Assembly: GCA_000509105.1 (NCBI GenBank)
Contig: BAIF02000066.1
Span: 124,001-188,000 of the forward strand
Source: Clostridiales bacterium VE202-21
GTDB lineage: Bacteria; Bacillota; Clostridia; Lachnospirales; Lachnospiraceae
Reading direction: 5' to 3'
Length of the DNA: 64,000 nt
The position numbers were made by a program, and so were the translations under genes. Under the pieces are notes generated by a model. It was given only the letters and a program-made list of their open reading frames with translations, was not told the origin of the DNA and did not search any database. Shown piece after piece: positions 43,825 through 51,715 of the stretch. The number at the start of each line of letters is the position of its first letter. Positions within the stretch are counted from its first letter, which is position 1.

Positions 43825-45429
43825 TCATTCCTTATTTTTCAGCTCTGCCGGCCTGTCCGCAGGGCATGCATGATGTGGTACCCTCTGGGTATATACGGTC
43901 TTTCCATTTACTATCGTTTCCTTTACCTGGACATTCAGCATCTCGTCCATCGGAACCTTAAACAGATCACGATCAAAAATAACGATGTCTGCCTTTTTTC
44001 CGGCTTCCAATGTGCCAAGTTCATCCTCTCTCTCCATAGCAAACTGACTGTTCACAGTCCAGGCGTCGAGCATCTCTGAAATAGTCAGGCCATTCTGTGG
44101 ATTGATACGTTTTTGCTTATCACTGCCGAAATTAGCGCATCCATAAAATATAGATTCCGGTATGCTGGGAATCAGTAATGGCAGATCCGTTGCACCGCAC
44201 AACCGTACTCCATGGTCTGCCAGAGAACGGTAGTTTAAATATCGCTCCTGGCGGGCGCCTATCACATCTCGATAGGCATTGACATAGCCGTCATAAGTAT
44301 CTAGCGCATATACCTGCGCATAGATCTCACCGAATGCCCCCATTTTGGCCATCCGCTTTTCATCCTCCGGTTCAGTTAATTCCAGATCTGTAATGCCGTG
44401 CCGGTTTTTGAGGCGTCCGTTGATATGCTCACACTGGTCGTAAATGTTTAAGATCTCATGGAATGCACCGTCTCCTTCGGAATGGAGCGTAAAGCGCAGG
44501 CCGTTTTTATCGGCCAGAAGCACCTCTTTTTCCAGCTGCTTATAGTCAATGTCCTTGTTACATACGCTGTCTGTCCCTTCGTACGGCTGACGAAGATGGC
44601 CTTCCATTTTTAAAATCAATCCATCGGTCATTTGGTTAAAACCCGAAAATCTTACATAATCCCCTTGGAATGCTTCCTTCATTTTCAGACCAAACTCAAT
44701 ATCAGCGGGCTTTCCGACGGGCTGGGACATGAAGGATATTCTCAGTGTCAGTCTCTCATTCTCCTCCAGTTCCTTTAAAACGTCTGTGAAACCATAGAAA
44801 TCGTCAAACCCCATTTCTTTTACAGATGTAACTCCGCGGCTGTTGAGCAGTTTCATATAACCCTCGATCTGCCGGTCGATAAACTGTCTGTCATTCAGAT
44901 AGAGCCCCATGATCTTGTAAAGAGCCTCTGCATGGCAGTGTTGGGGGTCAAAACCAAACGCCTGTCTTGCCTTTTGGTTCATTGCACAAGTTCCGTGACC
45001 GGGCGCAAAGAGAACAATCTCGGTGTCGTGTCCGATCTCCTCCAACATGGTATCGACACTGTTGTTGTGAAGAAAACAGCTCTCCAGATGGTTGCCGAAC
45101 AGGACCCCTTTCCCTGCTGCTGTTTCCATATGATATTCCAGGCAGTCTCTCAACTCTTTCAGTGTTTTGCAGTGGGAAAGATTCACACCAAGACTGTCGA
45201 TGACGTATCCGGTAAAGAACGTATGCGTGTCCCCGAATCCGGCACAGATCGTGCCGTCCTTACAGTCTTGTACCTTCAGTCCCCCGGCGGTATAAGCGGC
45301 GGGCAGCTTTCCTTTTCCTACGTCACTAATGCGGCCATCCTTTAATACAATATAGCCCTGGTATGGTTCTTTTGAAACAGAATCGTATATGCTTGATGAA
45401 ACCAGAATTCTATCACATGCCATATCCAT
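43825..45429 (-). CDS. Amidohydrolase-3 (YtcJ-like) family protein
   Basis: A 534-residue metal-dependent hydrolase fold. The N- and C-terminal beta domain is present (GYIVLKDGRISDVGKG; LGTLEAGKKADIVIFDRD), as are HSEGDGAFHEI, the EIYAQV region and the Asp-containing CGATDLPL. At the first metal site the usual D-x-H-x-H is DTHTFF, so the second His is replaced by Phe. Family members hydrolyse N-acyl, urea-like or formamide bonds. As the first gene of the fructoselysine locus it might release an amino acid from a modified (for example N-acyl or peptide-linked) Amadori compound; that is inference. Start ATG 45429 has GGAAGGTGAG upstream. Confidence 0.8.
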   Translation of the reverse strand: MDMACDRILVSSSIYDSVSKEPYQGYIVLKDGRISDVGKGKLPAAYTAGGLKVQDCKDGTICAGFGDTHTFFTGYVIDSLGVNLSHCKTLKELRDCLEYHMETAAGKGVLFGNHLESCFLHNNSVDTMLEEIGHDTEIVLFAPGHGTCAMNQKARQAFGFDPQHCHAEALYKIMGLYLNDRQFIDRQIEGYMKLLNSRGVTSVKEMGFDDFYGFTDVLKELEENERLTLRISFMSQPVGKPADIEFGLKMKEAFQGDYVRFSGFNQMTDGLILKMEGHLRQPYEGTDSVCNKDIDYKQLEKEVLLADKNGLRFTLHSEGDGAFHEILNIYDQCEHINGRLKNRHGITDLELTEPEDEKRMAKMGAFGEIYAQVYALDTYDGYVNAYRDVIGARQERYLNYRSLADHGVRLCGATDLPLLIPSIPESIFYGCANFGSDKQKRINPQNGLTISEMLDAWTVNSQFAMEREDELGTLEAGKKADIVIFDRDLFKVPMDEMLNVQVKETIVNGKTVYTQRVPHHACPADRPAELKNKE

Positions 45430-45550
45430 TTACTCACCTTCCTTTCGTAAATTCATCATATCATCATAATACGATATAATCAATAGGGGATCTGAGATGA
45501 AATAAAATTTGTCATCATGAACAATTAATTGCTTGTTTAAAAATAAATTT

Positions 45551-45580
45551 TTGTCACTTAATCACATTTTTTGTTATAAT
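45551..45580 (+). promoter_or_regulatory. Sigma-A promoter of the HutC-type regulator
   Basis: TTGTCA at 45551-45556, an 18-bp spacer and TATAAT at 45575-45580. The start point would fall at about 45587, at the edge of the inverted repeat 45587-45618, which suggests autoregulation. Confidence 0.6.
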
Positions 45581-45586
45581 GTATAC

Positions 45587-45618
45587 CATATTCGTATTGT
45601 AATGTTATAATGAATATG
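45587..45618. promoter_or_regulatory. Inverted repeat at the regulator start point
   Basis: CATATTC at 45587-45593 and GAATATG at 45612-45618 form a perfect 7-bp inverted repeat with an 18-bp spacer, beginning at the predicted transcription start of the GntR gene and lying in the region shared with the divergent amidohydrolase operon. It could be the binding site of the regulator for both directions. Confidence 0.4.
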
Positions 45619-45662
45619 ATAAAATGTTCCATGACATATAATGATATAGTTGAGGTAATAAG

Positions 45663-46385
45663 ATGAATATTGAAAATAATACGACGCGTCCACTTTTTGA
45701 AAAGGTTAAAGACGATATTTCTGCCAGGATAAAAAGCGGAGAGTATCCGGCCGGATCTAAGATTCCCACAGAGGTCGAACTAATTAAACAATACGATGTG
45801 AGCAGGATCACCATCCGCCGTGCGATTGAAGAACTTTGCAAAGACGGTCTTCTTGTTAAAAATCAGGGGAAGGGAACCTTTGTAAAAGAGCGGAAGATTT
45901 TCCGTAAAATAGAACATAATATGAGTTTTTCAAATTCCTGCATTGTGAATGGCATGACCCCATCGGCTGTAGTTACCCAGAGAACGGTTCTCACGAAGAA
46001 CTCACCCGGACGGGTACCGCATCCAAGCCTTGACCAAGATGCCATACTATACATACAGCGCGTCCGCTATGCGGATGAGATACCTGTCATGTTGGAAAAC
46101 AATTATTTTCCTTTTACCCAATATGCATTTCTTCTCACGGATGATTTGGAAGGGTCGCTGTATGATCTGTTAAAAAGCCATGGTATTATAGTGGGATGTT
46201 CCCAGAACTCCTATATTGATGCATTAAAGGCGGATTCGAAACAGGCGCAGCTTTTAAAAATTGCGCCTGGCGATCCGTTATTCCTGCTGTATACAGAGAT
46301 ATACGATACCCAGAATCAACTAATCTATATCGGGCAGGAGTATATTGTTGCATCCAGGTACCGGTTTAATTATGAAAATGCATAA
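45663..46385 (+). CDS. GntR/HutC-family regulator with UTRA domain (FrlR-like)
   Basis: A 240-residue regulator. Winged helix: FEKVKDDISARIKSGEYPAG, SKIPTEVELIKQYDVSRITI, RRAIEELCKDGLLV, GKGTFVKE; then a UTRA ligand domain (MSFSNSCIVNGMTPS, LYIQRVRYADEIPVML, EIYDTQNQLIYIGQEYIVASRYRF). HutC-type regulators bind sugar phosphates or amino-acid-like effectors; FrlR of E. coli is one. It is divergent from the amidohydrolase-MFS-deglycase-kinase genes, so it most likely controls them. GAGGT precedes ATG 45663 at eight bases. Confidence 0.88.
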   Translation: MNIENNTTRPLFEKVKDDISARIKSGEYPAGSKIPTEVELIKQYDVSRITIRRAIEELCKDGLLVKNQGKGTFVKERKIFRKIEHNMSFSNSCIVNGMTPSAVVTQRTVLTKNSPGRVPHPSLDQDAILYIQRVRYADEIPVMLENNYFPFTQYAFLLTDDLEGSLYDLLKSHGIIVGCSQNSYIDALKADSKQAQLLKIAPGDPLFLLYTEIYDTQNQLIYIGQEYIVASRYRFNYENA

Positions 46386-46395
46386 AGGGAAGTTT

Positions 46396-46433
46396 AAATG
46401 TAAGAGTTCAGGCCTGCCTGAACTCTTACATTT
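46396..46433. terminator. Bidirectional terminator between the regulator and the third importer
   Basis: A perfect 17-bp stem (46396-46412 with 46417-46433) around a CCTG loop, with A and T tracts at its ends, so it ends both converging transcripts. The minus-strand binding protein's stop codon lies within its outer arm. The tip is an 18-mer that differs by one base from the palindrome at 5884-5901. Confidence 0.88.
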
Positions 46434-47724
46434 AATTACCTTTATCATATTTTGCGCTTTTCGCAGCTAACTGAATCTGCTTTAACAGCTGCTTCGGTGT
46501 TGCCTCCCCGGTATCAATCTGCTGCAGGCCGTTTAAATAAGTCTGCGCGATTTTCGGATCGAGTTCCGTATCTAACCAGGGGGTTGTAGAAGGTGAGGTT
46601 TTTATATACTTTATGCCTTCTATTAATGGCTCGATGTCTGTATATTGGCCGATATTTTCAAACAGGTCTGTTGTAGCATTCACCCAATAGCTGCTCTCTA
46701 AATAACGTAAAGTGTTCTTTTTAGAGAGTATATACTGCAGGAACCGAAAGGCCTCTTCGGGATGCTTGGTTTTACTGCTGACAGCATAGCCGTCGGGTGT
46801 TCCAGTGATAATGGACTGATTTCCTCTTGCCCCCTCTATGGTGGGAAAGGGGAAGATACCCAAGTTATTTTTTGTGAATTCTGCATCCATCTCCATAGAA
46901 TCTGCGATGGTAACATATTGGTCGTATACCAGTGCGCAGTCTCCGTTAATCAGCCCTGAATAAGAAAAGCTCCAGTCGTAAGCTGCCGTGTCTGCATTCA
47001 TATATTGGTGAAGATCTTCATAAATCGTAAGCGCCTGCAGATAACCCGGATCCGAAAAAGAACCATCCTCTAATGAATAGTCAGCTTTTAAGGTCTCTTC
47101 AGGAACACATTTTTGGTTTAATGTTGTTAAATAATGCGCGCCTGCATAAGGGTCGGAGTTTCCGAAATAAATCGGAGTAATCCCGGCCTCTTGTATTACT
47201 TTCAACTGCTGTAAAAACTCCTCGTACGTGCCGGGCGGGGCCAGTCCAAGTTTTTTGTATACTTCTTTATTATAAAACCATAATTTGGCGTCGATTTTCA
47301 GCGGTATGCCGTAGATCCCGCCCTGATATTGAAAGGCCGCCGTCTGCCCTGGAACAAGTTCTTCTAAAGTTTGGTGCTTTTCCATATAAGAAGACAGGTC
47401 CAGTACCAAGCCTTCTCTTACAAACTTATTCAGGTATTCGTCACCCCAGGTAAAGAATATATCCGGCGGTGCGGACGAATTGATTACGGTCTTTATTTTC
47501 TGCTTATAAGACGAATTTGTAGCCGTGATTACATTGATCTTTATGTCCGGATTTTCCTTTTCAAACTCTTTTATCATATCCTCAGTGGCAGACTTCATCG
47601 GTTCCATCGTCCACCGGTGCATGAATGTTAACGTGACTTTGTCCTCCTGTTCAGCCGGTCCGGCGCAACCCGTCAGTAACATGGTAAATACCAGTATAAG
47701 AGTTATTTTTATTCTTCGTTTCAT
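46432..47724 (-). CDS. CUT1 sugar ABC transporter substrate-binding lipoprotein
   Basis: A 430-residue binding protein with a lipoprotein signal (KRRIKITLILVFTMLL, lipobox LTGC). The mature part has LTFMHRWTMEPMKSATEDMI, DIFFTWGDEYLNKFV, GGIYGIPLKIDAKLWFYNKEVY, CALVYDQYVTIAD and DGYAVSSKTKHPEEAFRFLQ. Its permeases lie upstream on the same strand (47738 and 48659), so here the binding protein is last in the operon, unlike the other two importers. The ligand is not known; the double palindrome at 49557-49587 is the probable operator of the unit. Confidence 0.9.
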   Translation of the reverse strand: MKRRIKITLILVFTMLLTGCAGPAEQEDKVTLTFMHRWTMEPMKSATEDMIKEFEKENPDIKINVITATNSSYKQKIKTVINSSAPPDIFFTWGDEYLNKFVREGLVLDLSSYMEKHQTLEELVPGQTAAFQYQGGIYGIPLKIDAKLWFYNKEVYKKLGLAPPGTYEEFLQQLKVIQEAGITPIYFGNSDPYAGAHYLTTLNQKCVPEETLKADYSLEDGSFSDPGYLQALTIYEDLHQYMNADTAAYDWSFSYSGLINGDCALVYDQYVTIADSMEMDAEFTKNNLGIFPFPTIEGARGNQSIITGTPDGYAVSSKTKHPEEAFRFLQYILSKKNTLRYLESSYWVNATTDLFENIGQYTDIEPLIEGIKYIKTSPSTTPWLDTELDPKIAQTYLNGLQQIDTGEATPKQLLKQIQLAAKSAKYDKGN

Positions 47725-47737
47725 ATCTTGGGTCCCC

Positions 47738-48571
47738 CTATTCTTTCACGCTGCCCACTGTAAGCCCGGCTACAAAATATTTTTGAAAGGCAATAAAGAG
47801 CACAAGCACAGGCACAATTGCCAGTACGATACCCGACAGCAGAACGACCCAGTCCGTGTATAAAGCCTGTGAAAATGACATCAGGCCGATCGGGATCGTA
47901 TAATACTTTTCCGTACTTATAAAGTTTAAAGAGAAAGTAAACTCATTCCAGGTATATATTAAATTTAATAAAAGACACACGGTAACCGCCGGACGGCATA
48001 CCGGCAGCATGATTTTCCTGTAAATTTCAAAACTGCTGCAGCCATCCAGAACAGCCGCTTCCTCCAGTTCCTTTGGAAAGGAATGAAAAGCCGGGAACAG
48101 CAGAAAGATTGAAAACGAGATCCGGAATGCGAGTATGGGAATAATCATAGCCACATAGGTATCGTATATTCTTAAATCTCTGAGCAGATGATATAAGGGA
48201 AGCACCGCAGTCTGCGGAGAAACAAACATTCCTCCAAGCAGTATCCCCAGCAGTATCTTTTTATACTTAAAAGGGAATCTGGTAACTGCATAAGCCGCCA
48301 GTGTAGAAACCAAAAGGATTAAGATAACCGTAATGACAGTGACGATGATACTGTTAAGATAGTATAAGGATATGCCCTCTTTCCATGCCTGCAGATAGTT
48401 CCCGATCTCAGGATGTCCGGGCAGTGAGAATGTATTATTATAAAACTCTTTATTTGTTTTCAAAGAATTGGACAAAATCCAAAATAATGGGTATATAATT
48501 GATAATGAAAATAGTATAAAAATAAAATATAGAACGAACTGTTTCAAATGAAACTCAGATTTTTTCAGCAT
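47738..48571 (-). CDS. CUT1 sugar ABC permease (MalG/UgpE type)
   Basis: A 277-residue permease with six helices, ISNSLKTNKEF-like opening (WILSNSLKTNKEFYNN) and the EAA loop EEAAVLDGCSSFEIYRKIMLP, ending FVAGLTVGSVKE. The internal ATG at 48571 is chosen because GGAGAG lies seven bases before it; the longer frame to 48589 lacks a site. It is 13 bp upstream of the binding-protein gene and 87 bp downstream of its partner permease. No ATPase is encoded with it. Confidence 0.88.
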   Translation of the reverse strand: MLKKSEFHLKQFVLYFIFILFSLSIIYPLFWILSNSLKTNKEFYNNTFSLPGHPEIGNYLQAWKEGISLYYLNSIIVTVITVILILLVSTLAAYAVTRFPFKYKKILLGILLGGMFVSPQTAVLPLYHLLRDLRIYDTYVAMIIPILAFRISFSIFLLFPAFHSFPKELEEAAVLDGCSSFEIYRKIMLPVCRPAVTVCLLLNLIYTWNEFTFSLNFISTEKYYTIPIGLMSFSQALYTDWVVLLSGIVLAIVPVLVLFIAFQKYFVAGLTVGSVKE

Positions 48572-48658
48572 AATGTACTCTCCATTCACTCTTGAACTGT
48601 TTTCCTTTGTTTATCAGATAGATTGAGGAAATGACCTGCAGGCGGATTCCCGCACGTA

Positions 48659-49537
48659 TCAGCTCTCGTTTCCAAACCCGCTGATATTCATCTGCAGAAA
48701 TGCCAGTACGACTGTAATGATAAGTATCAGGTTACCGATGGCGGAGGCATACCCGAATTTGTCATAAGACCAGGCAGCCGTATACATGTAGTTTCCCAGT
48801 GTTTGAGTTGCATTGCCAGGGCCTCCTGCCGTCATTACCTGAATCTCATTGAAGACCTGCATCGCCCAGTTGAGTGTAATGATGATCACAATCGTGACCG
48901 TATCCTTTATCTGCGGGATGATAATGTATCTCGCCTGCTGCCAGAATCCGCAGCCATCTAACTTTGAAGATTCTAGAACTGCCGGAGAAACCCTTTGTAT
49001 CCCCACGATGATCAGCATAGCCGCATAACCGGTGTACTGCCATTGGCTCATGGCAATGATTGCGTATAAGGCAGTATGTGAATTGCCCAGCCAGCCAGCC
49101 GCAAGTGAGTCAAATCCCAAAAATCTCAGAAGGCTGTTCAGCAGGCCGATGTCCGGCTGATAGATAAAAGTAAACAACGCGCCTATCACTGTAATGGAAA
49201 TAATAGAAGGGATAAAAAATAAGGTTCGGAAGAAAACTTTTCCTCTTTTTATAAAGCTGCTTTCCAGAAACAGCGCAATCAAAAGGCCGCCGCCAACCTG
49301 AAACAACAAAGACCAGAATACATAAATAAAGTTATTCTTTAAAGCAGTCCTGATAACCGGATCCGCGAACAGCGATCGATAATTGTCTAACCCGATAAAA
49401 TGCTCATGAACCGAAAATGCACTCATGTTATAGAAACTGTAGATCATATTTTTTATAACCGGATAATAGACGAATACGATCAGTAATAAAATTGCGGGCA
49501 TAACAAAAACGTATTTTATTTTATTTCTTTTAAGCAT
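48659..49537 (-). CDS. CUT1 sugar ABC permease (MalF/UgpA type)
   Basis: A 292-residue permease; first helix FVMPAILLLIVFVYYPVIKNMIYS in part, EAA loop LESSKLDGCGFWQQARYIIIP (the usual EAA is here ESS), and VMTAGGPGNATQTLGNYMY. ATG 49537 has GAGAGGGGAA upstream; the longer frame to 49594 would run through the palindromic operator and is rejected. It is the first gene of the third importer operon, which reads permease-permease-binding protein. Confidence 0.88.
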   Translation of the reverse strand: MLKRNKIKYVFVMPAILLLIVFVYYPVIKNMIYSFYNMSAFSVHEHFIGLDNYRSLFADPVIRTALKNNFIYVFWSLLFQVGGGLLIALFLESSFIKRGKVFFRTLFFIPSIISITVIGALFTFIYQPDIGLLNSLLRFLGFDSLAAGWLGNSHTALYAIIAMSQWQYTGYAAMLIIVGIQRVSPAVLESSKLDGCGFWQQARYIIIPQIKDTVTIVIIITLNWAMQVFNEIQVMTAGGPGNATQTLGNYMYTAAWSYDKFGYASAIGNLILIITVVLAFLQMNISGFGNES

Positions 49538-49556
49538 TCTTATTCCCCTCTCGGAT

Positions 49557-49587
49557 ATAACGTTATTACATAATATTATAACGTTAT
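49557..49587. promoter_or_regulatory. Paired ATAACGTTAT palindromes, predicted operator of the third importer
   Basis: Two perfect 10-bp palindromes ATAACGTTAT at 49557-49566 and 49578-49587 have starts 21 bp apart, that is, two helical turns, on the same face of the DNA. They lie 20 bp upstream of ATG 49537, overlapping the likely -10 region on the minus strand (TATAAT-like sequence within the second copy). This suits cooperative binding of two regulator dimers. Confidence 0.7.
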
Positions 49588-49683
49588 ATATCATATTTAT
49601 CTATCGTGATTGTGTACAATTTTCTATCACTTTTTTTATGGATATTTTCAAAACAAATATAAGAATTAATGAACGAGCTTCAG

Positions 49684-49764
49684 TCTCGCGAGAGGAGGGG
49701 GGCGCTTCATGAAGGAATCGCGAAAGCCCCCGGAAGAACCTCCCTGTTATTAAGCGTCCCCCTC
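49684..49764. repeat. GC-rich hairpin upstream of the third importer
   Basis: GAGGGGGGCGCTT at 49695-49707 pairs with AAGCGTCCCCCTC at 49752-49764 with one mismatch. A 10-bp palindrome TCTCGCGAGA (49684-49693) sits just before it, and the loop holds TTCATGAA. No coding frame was seen. It differs strongly in base composition from the AT-rich operator region beside it. Confidence 0.6.
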
Positions 49765-49780
49765 TTTGCATTAAGATGGA

Positions 49781-49926
49781 GTTACTATTCACGGCCCAGG
49801 GGCCGCGCATAGTAACGGCATCTGGGCCATTTAAAGCCGCCTAGGGCGAGGACCCAGATGCCCGGCTCCATCATTTTATTGGCTCGGATGCCGTGCAGCG
49901 GGGTGCACGGCCCCGTGAATAGTAAC
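49781..49926. mobile_element. 146-bp GC-rich palindromic element with 14-bp terminal inverted repeats
   Basis: The ends are perfect inverted repeats, GTTACTATTCACGG (49781-49794) and CCGTGAATAGTAAC (49913-49926). Inside are several strong stems: the left end also pairs with GGCCGCGCATAGTAAC to 49816 (16 bp, two G-T pairs), GGCATCTGGG (49817-49826) with CCCAGATGCC (49853-49862), and GCCGTGCA with TGCACGGC (about 49890-49911). No protein is encoded. The GTTACTAT(T/G)C core recurs at 63116-63125, 63374-63383 and 63525-63534. This looks like a REP/MITE-type non-autonomous repeat family. Confidence 0.7.
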
Positions 49927-49964
49927 AAGACGGAACCCCGCCGCTAATTGTTCTCCTCTAGTTA

Positions 49965-49993
49965 TTGCTGACCGCTTTATATTATGCTAAAAT
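49965..49993 (+). promoter_or_regulatory. Predicted promoter of the asparagine-synthetase-like gene
   Basis: TTGCTG at 49965-49970, 17-bp spacer, TAAAAT at 49988-49993. It lies just after the palindromic element and about 65 bp before ATG 50061. Confidence 0.45.
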
Positions 49994-50060
49994 AAATGAA
50001 TTAAGTCTGCTATAAAAAGCAGTCTGTTACAATAAAATTTTAATACGAGAGGACATACAT

Positions 50061-51599
50061 ATGATAATAATAAAAGAATACAGTGGTCATATCCGCAACT
50101 GGGAAGCTCTTTGTGAGGAACTGGGAATTGATGGTTCCCTGTCCAGGGAGGAGCGTGAGCAGGCAATTCTGGTAAAGGCATACGAAACCTGGGGATATGA
50201 TATGGGAAACCATATGCACGGCATGTTTGCATTTGCCCTGTGGGACGATGAAGAGAAGAAATTGTTTTGTCTGAGAGATCAGTTTGGAACTACGCCTTTT
50301 TATTATTATGAAACGGCGGACGGCAAGCTTCTGTACGGTACCTCTATTCGTAAGATCATGGAGCAGCCGGGATTTGTGAAGAAACTGAATGAAGAGATGC
50401 TGCAGCTGTATCTTACCTTTACATACGTGGCGGGAGAGACTACATTTTTCCGCGGCCTGAAAAAGCTTATGCCCGGGCGTTTTCTGACCTGGCAGAGAAG
50501 GCAGCTTAAGATAGAACGCTATTGGAAGCCGGAATTTCATCCGGATTACAGCAAATCCCTTGAAGAATGGGCGGAGGAGATCCATACCACGCTTGGCCGG
50601 ATCATGACCGAGGTGAAAACCCCGGATGAGACGGCAGAATCCTTTTTATCAGGAGGCGTTGATTCTTCTTATGTACTGGCAATGTCTGATGCAGAGACGG
50701 CGGATGCCTGCGGGTACGAAGAAGAACGGTTTGATGAATCAAAACTGGCACAGAAGACGGGCGATATCCTTGGACGAAAGACGTTCCGCCGCCTGATTAC
50801 GCCGGAAGAGTATTTTGCGGCAGTGCCTTATGTGATGGAGAATATGGAACAGCCTCTGGGCGATGCTTCAGCCATCGTTTTTGCAATCGGCTGTAAGGCG
50901 GCGGCCGAACATACGAAGATATGTTACTCCGGAGAGGGGGCGGACGAGTTCTTTGGCGGGTATAATATGTACCGCAATGCGGAACGTTATGGCGAGAATT
51001 TGAAAACCTTCTATGTAGGTAATACCAATATTATGAAGGAAGATGAGAAACAGAGGATTTTGAAAAAGTATGATCCCGATGTTCTTCCAATCGAGCTGGC
51101 GGAAGGGATTTATGAGGAAACACAGGGGCTGGATCCGCTTACGAAGATGTCGGATGTGGATATCCAGATCTGGCTGGAGGGGGACATTTATTTCAATGTG
51201 TATAAGATGAGTACAGCCGCGGGATTAGAGATCAGAATGCCACTTACCGATACCAGGATCTTTGATATTGCCTCACGGATGCCTTCTGAATATAAGGTAA
51301 ATGCGGAGCAGAATAAAGTGGCGTTTCGGACTGCAGCGGCGAAAGTACTGCCGGAAGAGATCGCCTTCCGCAAAAAGCTGGGATTTATCGTGCCGATTCG
51401 TATCTGGATGGCAGACGACAGATATAATCAGGATGTCAGGGAGAAGTTCCGCAGTGAGGCTGCGGAGAAGTTTTTTCAGGTTGATGAGATTAATGCGATT
51501 TTTGATGATTATATCGCCGGAAATTCGGATAACTGGAGAAAGATCTGGACCATTTATACGTTTTTGGTTTGGTATGAATTGTATTTTGAGAAATGTTAA
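50061..51599 (+). CDS. Asparagine-synthetase-B-like protein lacking the glutaminase cysteine
   Basis: A 512-residue AsnB-type protein. The C-terminal ATP-pyrophosphatase domain is complete (SGGVDSS at 197-203, EQPLGDASAIVF, YSGEGADEFFGGY, LEIRMPLTD, FRKKLGFIVPIR). The N-terminal glutamine-hydrolysing domain is cut short: it starts where AsnB proteins read 'GEIYNY' and keeps HMHGMFAFALWDDEEKKLFCLRDQFGTTPFYY, but the first 60-70 residues, with the catalytic Cys2, are missing. The region upstream is promoter and non-coding DNA, so the short form seems to be the real start (GAGAGG before ATG 50061). Without the Cys it would have to use free ammonia or a partner; it may act on another amide-forming substrate. 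Confidence 0.85.
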   Translation: MIIIKEYSGHIRNWEALCEELGIDGSLSREEREQAILVKAYETWGYDMGNHMHGMFAFALWDDEEKKLFCLRDQFGTTPFYYYETADGKLLYGTSIRKIMEQPGFVKKLNEEMLQLYLTFTYVAGETTFFRGLKKLMPGRFLTWQRRQLKIERYWKPEFHPDYSKSLEEWAEEIHTTLGRIMTEVKTPDETAESFLSGGVDSSYVLAMSDAETADACGYEEERFDESKLAQKTGDILGRKTFRRLITPEEYFAAVPYVMENMEQPLGDASAIVFAIGCKAAAEHTKICYSGEGADEFFGGYNMYRNAERYGENLKTFYVGNTNIMKEDEKQRILKKYDPDVLPIELAEGIYEETQGLDPLTKMSDVDIQIWLEGDIYFNVYKMSTAAGLEIRMPLTDTRIFDIASRMPSEYKVNAEQNKVAFRTAAAKVLPEEIAFRKKLGFIVPIRIWMADDRYNQDVREKFRSEAAEKFFQVDEINAIFDDYIAGNSDNWRKIWTIYTFLVWYELYFEKC

Positions 51600-51641
51600 C
51601 TATAAAAATTTAGCTCCATTATATGCTTGCGGGAGAACTTA

Positions 51642-51690
51642 ATAGGACCGCTGCGAAACAGATGTGATATCTGTGAAGCGGCGGTCTTAA
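51642..51690 (+). terminator. Terminator after the asparagine-synthetase-like gene
   Basis: GACCGCTGC at about 51644-51652 pairs with GCGGCGGTC at about 51676-51684, with an inner CAGAT/ATCTG stem, followed by TTAATT. Confidence 0.7.
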
Positions 51691-51715
51691 TTATGGGTCG
51701 GATAGACCCATAATT
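51685..51715. repeat. Perfect 13-bp stem-loop following the terminator
   Basis: TTAATTATGGGTC (51685-51697), loop GGATA, GACCCATAATTAA (51703-51715). The perfect, symmetric arms may act as a second, bidirectional terminator. Confidence 0.65.

Noticed and set aside
44932-45345. 137-codon plus-strand frame inside the amidohydrolase gene
   Set aside because: Antisense to a strong coding region with clear family motifs; no ribosome site.
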